Shown: piece by piece, positions 15,803 to 22,332 of the stretch | Layout of the letters: each line of letters begins with the position of its first letter | Numbering within the stretch: the stretch's first letter is position 1 | Assembly (NCBI GenBank): GCA_964431545.1 | Contig: CAYSLC010000032.1 | Span: 1 to 34,495, forward strand | Length of the DNA stretch: 34,495 nt | Direction of reading: 5' to 3' | Origin: CAYSLC01 sp964431545 | GTDB taxonomy: Bacteria; Desulfobacterota; Desulfobacteria; Desulfobacterales; JAABSP01 | The notes under the pieces: generated by a model | What the model saw: only the letters and a program-made list of their open reading frames with translations | Database searches by the model: none | What the model was told of the DNA's origin: nothing | Translations under genes and position numbers: made by a program

Positions 15803-16667
15803 AATGGAGGTACCTCCGGGTGGTGTTCAGGTTCTCGTGTCCCAGGAGGTACTGGATCATGATCAGATTTTCCCCCGACCGGGCCTTCAGACTGGCGCCC
15901 GAATGGCGCAGAAGGTGCGGCCCCTGTTTCCGTTTGCCGATTCCCGCCCGTTTCAGGGCCTGACTGACGATGTAGTGGACCTGCCGCCGCTTCAGTTGTT
16001 TTCCGTGGCTGGAGAGGAAGACCCACGGCGAGTCGTGCCCTTTGAACGCGGGGCGGGAGGCGAACCAGTCGGAGAATTTCGACAGGAGATGGTCGTTCAA
16101 GGGGATATTGTCGGTCTTGCTCCGCTTCCGGGTGACCCAGACCTCTTTCTGTTCCAACCGAACATCCTCGCACTTCAAGTTGATCACCTCCGATACCCGG
16201 AGGCAGATATCGGTAAAAAGACCGAAGAGCAGCAGATTCCGGCTCACCATTTTTTTGGGTCCGTTTTCCGCCTCCGATCGGAACAGCCGCTGTAATTCGT
16301 CATGGGTGAGGTAATCGGTCTTGGGTTGGTAGACCCTCGGCTTTTCGATGGATGAGGCGATATTGTCCAGGACGAGTTCCTCGTCCACCATATAATCGAA
16401 AAATCCCATCAAAACGTACATGATTCCCAGTTTTGACCCTTTTGAAATTTTATGTTCCTTCAAGTAGGAAATGATGGTGTTTTTTTGAATTTGGTGCGGA
16501 ATTTCGATTTTATGTTTTTTACAGAACCTGGAGAACCGAAGCAGCTCATATCTGCGGTTATAGACCGAAGTATCACTTAATGAGCCGATTGCCTCTTTTT
16601 CGCTCAAATAGTCCTCGATCGTCTCAAAAATGGTGGTATTGCGCTTTGGGGTGAAGTTTGGGTCCAT
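15747..16667 (-). CDS. Tyrosine recombinase / integrase (Xer-like)
   Basis: A 306-residue site-specific recombinase. Residues about 14-105 are the core-binding (SAM-like) domain; the catalytic domain follows with R157 (ICLRVSEVINL), basic TRKRSK near 179-184, H251 and R254 (HLLRHSGAS), H277 (LLGHENLNTT) and the nucleophile Y286 (RRYLHF): a complete active site. No arm-binding domain is evident, and the length is like XerC/D. The N-terminal half is AT-rich, unlike its surroundings, which suggests acquisition. No good Shine-Dalgarno precedes the ATG. The gene lies beside twin 26-bp palindromes (16723-16800) that are candidate recombination or operator sites. It could be an element integrase or a chromosomal Xer paralogue. 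Confidence 0.88.
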   Translation of the reverse strand: MDPNFTPKRNTTIFETIEDYLSEKEAIGSLSDTSVYNRRYELLRFSRFCKKHKIEIPHQIQKNTIISYLKEHKISKGSKLGIMYVLMGFFDYMVDEELVLDNIASSIEKPRVYQPKTDYLTHDELQRLFRSEAENGPKKMVSRNLLLFGLFTDICLRVSEVINLKCEDVRLEQKEVWVTRKRSKTDNIPLNDHLLSKFSDWFASRPAFKGHDSPWVFLSSHGKQLKRRQVHYIVSQALKRAGIGKRKQGPHLLRHSGASLKARSGENLIMIQYLLGHENLNTTRRYLHFNWEDLQAMVERSPRLTD

Positions 16668-16722
16668 AGGTGGATTTTTGCGCCTTTTTTCGTTTTTGAT
16701 CAGGGTGCTCGCCGCATTGTGG

Positions 16723-16748
16723 AGTGCGAAAATTATATTTTTCGCACC
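16723..16748. repeat. 26-bp palindrome, copy 1
   Basis: AGTGCGAAAA, spacer TTATAT, TTTTCGCACC: 10-bp arms with one mismatch and a 6-bp centre. The 10+6+10 design resembles a tyrosine recombinase core site. It starts 56 bp upstream of the recombinase start codon, so it could also be that gene's operator. Confidence 0.6.
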
Positions 16749-16774
16749 CGAATGGGCTGCTGATCCCCGTTTTT

Positions 16775-16800
16775 AGTGCGAAAAACGAAATTTTCGCACT
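16775..16800. repeat. 26-bp palindrome, copy 2
   Basis: AGTGCGAAAA, spacer ACGAAA, TTTTCGCACT: perfect 10-bp arms, 6-bp centre. The arms are the same as in copy 1; the central six bases differ. The two copies are separated by exactly 26 bp (centres 52 bp, about five helical turns, apart). Confidence 0.65.
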
Positions 16801-16811
16801 CCTTGGTGTTC

Positions 16812-16911
16812 GGGAGTCACAAAAAATAAGGTCCCCGCCGTTTTGTTTATGATGAAATTTTGACGTCACCATTAAGCCGGTTTGCGGGTAGTTTTAATTC
16901 TTGTGACTCCC
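16812..16911. repeat. Inverted repeat GGGAGTCACAA / TTGTGACTCCC
   Basis: A perfect 11-bp inverted repeat (16812-16822 and 16901-16911) enclosing 78 bp. It might be the closing stem of a structured RNA or the ends of a tiny mobile fragment; no open frame is enclosed. The enclosed segment contains the palindrome TGACGTCA at 16861-16868. Confidence 0.5.
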
Positions 16912-17058
16912 TTAGGGGTGAGACATACCAGCCCTGGGCCTCCCCAGGATTGGCCATCCCGGTCGAAAAATTGCCCAATAGTAGCATCCCCATATTTTCA
17001 CGACCAGGGACCGACGCATGGTGGAACACCCTATCAAATCGAGCCGAATTTGCCAATC

Positions 17059-17095
17059 AAAAAACAACCCAATAGAGTCCTATTGGGTTGTTTTT
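17059..17095. terminator. Strong bidirectional intrinsic terminator
   Basis: CAACCCAATAG (17065-17075) and CTATTGGGTTG (17080-17090) form a perfect 11-bp stem around AGTC, with an A run before and TTTTT after. It is functional-looking on both strands, yet no gene ends nearby on either strand, which suggests an unannotated transcript. Confidence 0.85.
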
Positions 17096-17234
17096 GGATC
17101 TCCCGGATTTTCCACCGTCGATGATTGTTCTTCAACTATTTGATATCGCGGAAAAATAAAACCCCAAATCCGCCGACCGTAGCAACGAAGAGAATCCGTC
17201 CCATACAGCACAACAGTCTCCAACATGCCACACC

Positions 17235-17298
17235 ATCCTGTAAATCCTTCATAAATCCTGGCCATCCTGATTCAAAAACCCATAATCCCCATAATCCC
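17235..17298. repeat. Degenerate short tandem repeats with 9-bp periodicity
   Basis: ATCCT occurs at 17235, 17244, 17255 and 17264 (steps 9, 11, 9; AGGAT on the other strand), followed by two exact copies of CATAATCCC at 17281-17298. This looks like a decayed tandem repeat array, consistent with a non-coding, recently acquired stretch. Confidence 0.55.
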
Positions 17299-17314
17299 CA
17301 CAATTGGCAAATCG

Positions 17315-17327
17315 ACCATATTATGGT
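17315..17327. promoter_or_regulatory. 13-bp palindrome upstream of the RHH-like gene
   Basis: ACCATA-T-TATGGT is a perfect dyad 60 bp before the TTG start of the small RHH-like protein. RHH proteins often repress their own genes through such sites; the assignment is by position only. Confidence 0.35.
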
Positions 17328-17386
17328 AATAAATTGAATAAAAGATGGTTTTCTCCCATTCAATGCAAAAAAAAGGAGAAATCGGC

Positions 17387-17602
17387 TTGGCCAGGACAAA
17401 ATTTCATGTTACGCCGGAAACGGGTAAATTGAGCATTACGCTCAACAAACGGCAGCTCAAGGAGTTCAAGAAGATGTCCGTCGAATTCGAGCTGTCCGTG
17501 GATGATATCCTGCAGATCGCCGTGGACGCCTTCATTCAGAAATACCAGAGCACCCCCACGGAGAAGATCGACCGAAAAGGCATCGGAGCGCTCCTCGAGT
17601 AG
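17387..17602 (+). CDS. Small protein, possible ribbon-helix-helix DNA-binding fold
   Basis: A 71-residue protein. A short basic strand region (ARTKFHVTPETGKLSITLNK) is followed by two predicted helices (RQLKEFKKMSVEFEL and SVDDILQIAVDAFIQKYQ), the order of a CopG/MetJ-type RHH domain; the tail is charged. The start is taken as TTG at 17387 because GGAG lies 8 bases upstream; the in-frame ATGs at 17345 and 17363 lack a ribosome-binding site, and the second falls within the A-rich leader. No toxin gene follows: the next gene is convergent, 27 bp away. It could be a transcription factor or an antitoxin remnant. Confidence 0.55.
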   Translation: MARTKFHVTPETGKLSITLNKRQLKEFKKMSVEFELSVDDILQIAVDAFIQKYQSTPTEKIDRKGIGALLE

Positions 17603-17629
17603 AATTCGGCTCGAAACGGCGCCCCCGGT

Positions 17630-18547
17630 TCAGGCCTGGATGCTCTTGACCTGATTCCTTCCCTTCTTCTTGGCGTCGAACAGCGCCTCGTCGCCGGCAC
17701 GGATCAAGGTGGTATGGGGCTCCTCGGCGGACGGATAGATGGCGGCAACCCCCAGACTGATGGTGACCCAGTCCGATACCGGCGAGTAATCGTGCGGGAT
17801 CTTGAGGTCGACCACCGCCCGCCGCATCTGCTCGGCCATGTGGTCGGCTCCGGTGAGATCGGTTCTGGGCAGCACGGCGGCGAACTCCTCCCCCCCGTAC
17901 CGGGCTACGAAATCGGTGGGCCGATGGACGGCCGCCGCCAGGGTTCTGGCCACCTGTTTGAGACAATCGTCGCCCGCCAGGTGGTTGTAGGTGTTGTTGT
18001 AGGCGCCGAAGTAATCGATGTCCACCATGATCAGCGCCAGGGAGTTCCCTTCGCGGACGGCATTGCGCCATTCCACCCCGATGACCTCGTCGAACCGCCG
18101 CCGGTTGGGGATCCCGGTGAGTCCGTCCATGGAGGAGAGATTCTCCAGGAAATCGCGGTGTCGCTTCAGTTCCAGGTGGGTCTTGACCCGTGCCTTGACG
18201 ATGGCCTGGCTGAAGGGCTTGGTGACATAATCGACGGCCCCCAGCTCCAGCCCCCGGGTCTCGTCCTCCTCGTTGCTCATGGCGGTGATGAAGATGATGG
18301 GGATGTTGCGGGACTTCGCGCTCGCCTTCAGCTTCCGGCAGACCTCGTACCCGTCCATGTCGGGCATCATGATGTCGAGCAGGATCAGATCCCACTTCTC
18401 GTCGGAAAGGGCCAGTTTCAGGGCCTCCCGGCCACTGGTGGCGAAGCTGACCTTGTAGTCGGACTTGAGCACCTGGCCGAGAACCCGGATGTTCTCCGGC
18501 ACATCGTCGACGATGAGGATCCGCTGGATCCCTTCGGGATGGATCAT
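17630..18547 (-). CDS. Response regulator with diguanylate cyclase output (REC-GGDEF)
   Basis: A 305-residue cytoplasmic protein that should make c-di-GMP from two GTP when phosphorylated. REC domain 8-125: acidic pair D14-D15, phosphoacceptor D58 (LLDIMMPDMDG), switch residue T88/A89 region (FITAM) and K110 (VTKPF). GGDEF domain about 138-300: DGLTGIPNRRRFDE, metal-binding D176/D178 (VDIDYF), the active-site loop GGEEF at 218-222, and an intact inhibitory I-site RPTD at 209-212, five residues before it. The cyclase is therefore predicted to be active and product-inhibited. ATG at 18547 overlaps the stop of the hybrid kinase by 4 bp (ATGA), so translation is coupled and the kinase is the obvious phosphodonor, via its Hpt domain (inference). 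Confidence 0.93.
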   Translation of the reverse strand: MIHPEGIQRILIVDDVPENIRVLGQVLKSDYKVSFATSGREALKLALSDEKWDLILLDIMMPDMDGYEVCRKLKASAKSRNIPIIFITAMSNEEDETRGLELGAVDYVTKPFSQAIVKARVKTHLELKRHRDFLENLSSMDGLTGIPNRRRFDEVIGVEWRNAVREGNSLALIMVDIDYFGAYNNTYNHLAGDDCLKQVARTLAAAVHRPTDFVARYGGEEFAAVLPRTDLTGADHMAEQMRRAVVDLKIPHDYSPVSDWVTISLGVAAIYPSAEEPHTTLIRAGDEALFDAKKKGRNQVKSIQA

Positions 18548-21500
18548 GCGGTCTCCGCCTCCTCCGTCCCCTTCGCCCCTTGGGACGGGGCCGCCCCCAC
18601 CCCCGCCAAGATATCCGACAGGAGGGACCTGGCCGCGTCGAATTCCAGGGCGGCCACCCGGCCGACCAGCTCCTCCAGGGGGGCGCCGGCATCCAGCGAC
18701 GCGGCGATCTCCGGCTTCACGGCCTCCAGGAACTCCTCCGCCTCCAGATCGTTCTTCTCCAGGAGATCGTCCAGCTGGAGGAGCTTCGACGCCAGCCCCG
18801 CGACATCGACCTCCTTGCGGGGCGCCGCGATCGTTTTCGGCGCCGCGGCGAACCGACGGGAGAGCTGTTCCGCCGATGCGAGAACCCGCTTCAGCTCTCC
18901 CTGGAAGGTCTCCATCCGTTGGTCCAGGTCCACCGCTCCGCCGGCGATCCCTTTCTCCAGGGCTTCCACCGCGCGGATCAGGTCGAAGGCCGAGATATTG
19001 CCGCCGGCCCCTTTCATGGCGTGGAGGAACCCAAGGGCCTCGCTGCCGCGATCGTCCGCCGCCATCTCCGCCACCCGGTCCCGGGCGTCGGTGTACCGCC
19101 GGACGAAATTCTCCAGAAGGTCCAGGTAGAGGGGGATCTTTCCGCCGATTCGGTCCACCCCCGACCGGATGTCGAGGCCCGGCAGATGGTCGGGAAGAGC
19201 GGGACCCGCCTCTTCGGCCGCCGGGACCTCCGGCATTCGCACGGCCGTCTCCGGAGAGTCGGGGTCGGGGAGCCACCGCTCGAGAACCGAGAACAGCTCC
19301 TTCCGGTTGATGGGCTTGGTGACGTAATCGTTCATCCGGGCGTCGATGCACCGCTCCCGATCCCCGCTCATGGCGTGGGCCGTCAGGGCGATGATGGGGA
19401 GATCCGCCATGGAGAGCTGGTTCCGGATGAACCTCGCGGCCTGGTATCCGTCCATGACCGGCATCTGAATATCCATCAGCACGGCGTCGAATCGGGCGTG
19501 CTGGACCGCTTCCACCGCCGCCGCGCCGTCGTTCACGGCCTCCACCGCGAGGCCGACCCCTGTCAGGATTTCCGTGGCCACCTGCCGGTTGATGGGGTTG
19601 TCCTCCACCAGCAGGACCTTGCACCCTTTTCGGATGTCCCAGGTTTCCGGCCCCTTGGGACGTCTTTTCCGGCCGGCCCTTCCGGTTTCGCCGAACACGT
19701 CCGCGAGGGTGTCGAGCAGGACCGAGTGCTTGATGGGCTTGACCAGAAAGGCGCGGATCTCCAAGGCGTCCGCCTGCCGCATCACCTCCTCCCGGCCGAA
19801 GGCCGTCAGCAGCACCACCGGCGTCCGGGCGATCTCCGGCCTGTTCCGGATCTCCCGGATGGTGTCGATGCCGTCCTTTCCCGGCATCATCCAGTCCATG
19901 ATCACCAGATCGAACGGAAATTCCCCGGTGCCGGCCCGGAGCAAGGCCAGGGCCTTCTCCCCCGAATCGGCCAGGGTGGGCCGGATGCCGAAGGATTTGA
20001 GCATCTGGGCCGACACCTCCAGGGCGGTGGGGTTGTCGTCCACCACCAGGACCCGCTTCTCCGAAAAGCTTCGGGGGATCGGATCGGCCTCCCGGGGCTT
20101 TTCCCCCAAACCGAACCGCGCGCTGAAGTGGAAGGCGCACCCCCGCTCGGGATTGTTTCTCACCCCGATCTCCCCATTCATCATCTCCACCAGCCGCTTG
20201 CTGATGGTCAGGCCCAGGCCGGTGCCGCCGAATTTCCTCGTGGTCGACCCGTCGGCCTGGGTGAAGGCGGTGAAGAGTTTTCCGATGATGCTCCGGTCGA
20301 TACCGATGCCGGTGTCGGTCACCTCGAACCCGATCCGGACGCCGCCCGCCTCCCTCCGGAGGACCCGGACCTTGACCACCACTTCCCCCTGGTCGGTGAA
20401 CTTGATGGCGTTTCCGGTGAGATTGGTGAGCACCTGGATCAGCCGAAGGGGGTCGCCCACCAGATCCTCCGGGACATCGTCGGACACCGCGAAGACCATT
20501 TCGATCCCCTTTTCGGCGGCTTTGCCGGAGAAGATGTCCGAGAGGTCGTCCAGGATCTCCCGGAGGGTAAAGGGCGTCGACTCCAGTTCCAGCCGCCCGG
20601 CCTCGATCTTGGAAAAGTCGAGGATGTCGTTGATGATCCCCAGCAGGGATTTCCCGGAGACCTGGATCTTGCCGAGATAGTCCCGCTGTTTGTCGGTCAT
20701 CACGGTGCCCATGGCCAGGTCGGTGAGCCCGATGATGGCGTTCAACGGCGTCCGGATCTCATGGCTCATGTTGGCCAGGAATTCGCTCTTGGCGTGGGTG
20801 GCCGCCTCCGCCGCCTCCTTGGCGAGCTTCAGCTCCTCGGCCTGCTTGCGCTGGGTGATGTCCTCCAACATCCCTTCGTAGTATTTGATCTCCTGGTTCT
20901 CATCCCGGACGGCGTGGGCGTTGAGGGAGACCTGGATGACGCTTCCGTCCTTCCGGTGAAACCGGGCCTCGAAATCCTTGACGTACCCGTCCTCCCGCAT
21001 CCGGCGGCTCAGTTCATCCCGCTTTTTCGGGTTGACGTACATCTGCCGCTTGAGATCGGTGACGTTCCGGATCAGGTCCTCCTGGTCGTCGTACCCGAGG
21101 ATCCGGACGAAGGCGGCGTTGGCGGTGAGGAATCCGCCCTCGGGGGTGGTCTGGAAGATCCCCTCCGCCGCGTTGTCGAAGATCCCCCGGTACTTCTCCT
21201 CCGACGCCCGGAGCGCCTCCTCGGCCTGTTTCCTCGCGGTGATGTCCCTGGAGTTCTCCACGATCAGCTTGGGCCGGCCGTCCCGGTGCCATTCGGTGAC
21301 GCTGGTGGTGCACCAGAGGATCAAGCGGTTCCCGGAAAGGTCGACGGCGTCGGTCTCGTGTTCGTGGATCTTTCCGTCCGAGAGGGTCTTCAGGGCGATG
21401 CAATCTTCGCAGACCCGGTCCCTTCGCCGGTACCGGTCGTAACATTTGCTTCCCACCAGGTCCTGCCCGAAGAGCCGCTTGGCGATGTCGTTGGCCCAGA

Positions 21501-22332
21501 CGATGTTCAGGTGCTCGTCCAGGATGCTCATCCGGTCGGTGATGGAGTCCATGATGCCGGTGAGCTGCTCCTCGCTCTTTTTGAGCGCCTCCTCCACCAG
21601 CCGCCGTTCATTGATTTCGCTGTGGAGTTCCGTGTTGGCCCGGGCCAGCTCCCGGGTCCGTTCCGCCACCCGGCGCTCCAGCTCGTCATGGGCGCGCTTG
21701 AGGGCCTCCTCGGCCTGCTTCCGCTCGGTGATGTCCATGGCGATGCAGAGGATCCCGCTGACGGCGCCGTCGGAATCCCGCAGGGCATTGACGGTCATGT
21801 TGACCGGAAAGGGGGTTCCGTCCCGTTTGATGTAGGTCCACTCGCTCTGTTCCGACATACCGAGGAAGGCGTACTCGAACAGGAGCCGGGAGGGGGTGAC
21901 CGTCCGGCCGCGGTGGGCGGTCAGGCGGCTGCTCCGGCCGATGAGTTCGGTTTCGGAGAGGAAGAGTTCCGGGGACTGCTTTCCGATGAGTTCCTCGGCC
22001 CGGTACCCCAGGAGGTTTTCAGCCCCTGTGTTGAGGACGGTGATGGTGCCGTCGATGTCGGTGGCCACGATGGAGATCTGGGAGGCCGAGTTGAGCACCG
22101 CCTTGCGCAGGGCGTTGGCCGTCTGGAACCGATGGAGGACCCGCTCCGTCTCCTCGAACTGCTTGACCACCAGATCGGCGGTGATGTCCGCCGCCTGCCG
22201 GGCCACCCGGATCTCCTCCCGCAGGAGGCGGTTCTCCTCGATCAGTTTCCGGATCCGCCCCGCGTACCGCCGGACCAGGTCGTCGGACAGCGAGGGGTCC
22301 CACATCCCCGCATCGAGTTCGGCGAACATCAT
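18544..22332 (-). CDS. Multi-PAS hybrid histidine kinase with two REC domains and an Hpt domain
   Basis: A 1262-residue protein with no membrane segment, hence cytoplasmic. Order: N-terminal coiled coil (15-80), PAS1 (81-205), coiled coil, PAS2 (255-367) with C297, C308 and C311, PAS3 (379-495), HisKA with H524 (SHEIRTPLN), HATPase (N-box N641, DTGIG at 673-677, GGTGLGL at 702-708), REC1 with D813, REC2 with D954, and an Hpt-like domain with H1104 (LHAMKGAGGN). A further helical tail reaches the C-terminus. All phosphotransfer residues are present. The start overlaps the stop of the hydrogenase large-subunit gene by 4 bp (ATGATG), and the stop overlaps the start of the REC-GGDEF gene. By analogy with HoxJ/HupT, an N-terminal PAS would receive the signal from the hydrogenase; that contact is inferred. 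Confidence 0.93.
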   Translation of the reverse strand: MMFAELDAGMWDPSLSDDLVRRYAGRIRKLIEENRLLREEIRVARQAADITADLVVKQFEETERVLHRFQTANALRKAVLNSASQISIVATDIDGTITVLNTGAENLLGYRAEELIGKQSPELFLSETELIGRSSRLTAHRGRTVTPSRLLFEYAFLGMSEQSEWTYIKRDGTPFPVNMTVNALRDSDGAVSGILCIAMDITERKQAEEALKRAHDELERRVAERTRELARANTELHSEINERRLVEEALKKSEEQLTGIMDSITDRMSILDEHLNIVWANDIAKRLFGQDLVGSKCYDRYRRRDRVCEDCIALKTLSDGKIHEHETDAVDLSGNRLILWCTTSVTEWHRDGRPKLIVENSRDITARKQAEEALRASEEKYRGIFDNAAEGIFQTTPEGGFLTANAAFVRILGYDDQEDLIRNVTDLKRQMYVNPKKRDELSRRMREDGYVKDFEARFHRKDGSVIQVSLNAHAVRDENQEIKYYEGMLEDITQRKQAEELKLAKEAAEAATHAKSEFLANMSHEIRTPLNAIIGLTDLAMGTVMTDKQRDYLGKIQVSGKSLLGIINDILDFSKIEAGRLELESTPFTLREILDDLSDIFSGKAAEKGIEMVFAVSDDVPEDLVGDPLRLIQVLTNLTGNAIKFTDQGEVVVKVRVLRREAGGVRIGFEVTDTGIGIDRSIIGKLFTAFTQADGSTTRKFGGTGLGLTISKRLVEMMNGEIGVRNNPERGCAFHFSARFGLGEKPREADPIPRSFSEKRVLVVDDNPTALEVSAQMLKSFGIRPTLADSGEKALALLRAGTGEFPFDLVIMDWMMPGKDGIDTIREIRNRPEIARTPVVLLTAFGREEVMRQADALEIRAFLVKPIKHSVLLDTLADVFGETGRAGRKRRPKGPETWDIRKGCKVLLVEDNPINRQVATEILTGVGLAVEAVNDGAAAVEAVQHARFDAVLMDIQMPVMDGYQAARFIRNQLSMADLPIIALTAHAMSGDRERCIDARMNDYVTKPINRKELFSVLERWLPDPDSPETAVRMPEVPAAEEAGPALPDHLPGLDIRSGVDRIGGKIPLYLDLLENFVRRYTDARDRVAEMAADDRGSEALGFLHAMKGAGGNISAFDLIRAVEALEKGIAGGAVDLDQRMETFQGELKRVLASAEQLSRRFAAAPKTIAAPRKEVDVAGLASKLLQLDDLLEKNDLEAEEFLEAVKPEIAASLDAGAPLEELVGRVAALEFDAARSLLSDILAGVGAAPSQGAKGTEEAETA

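Larger units (their letters stand above)
16668..17386. other. AT-rich non-coding stretch between recombinase and RHH-like gene
   Basis: 719 bp without a credible gene. It holds, left to right, two 26-bp palindromes, an 11-bp inverted repeat spanning 100 bp, a small CCTGGG/CCCAGG hairpin near 16938-16953, a strong terminator-like hairpin, degenerate AGGAT and CATAATCCC repeats, and a 13-bp palindrome before the next gene. Composition is clearly lower in GC than the rest of the window. Short open frames exist (for example 16860-17075 +) but lack convincing start signals. Confidence 0.6.

Noticed and set aside
16723..16800. Integron attC sites with an IntI integrase
   Set aside because: The recombinase lacks the extra IntI helix region, there is no cassette array, and the palindromes lack the asymmetric attC architecture.
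16860..16900. c-di-GMP (GEMM-type) riboswitch on the minus strand near the diguanylate cyclase
   Set aside because: A CCGCAAACCGGCTTAA stretch is faintly reminiscent, but the paired stems and the second conserved block are missing, and no gene lies downstream in the correct arrangement.
16860..17075. 71-codon plus-strand open frame in the AT-rich stretch
   Set aside because: No ribosome-binding site, no similarity I recognise, and its end lies within the terminator stem.
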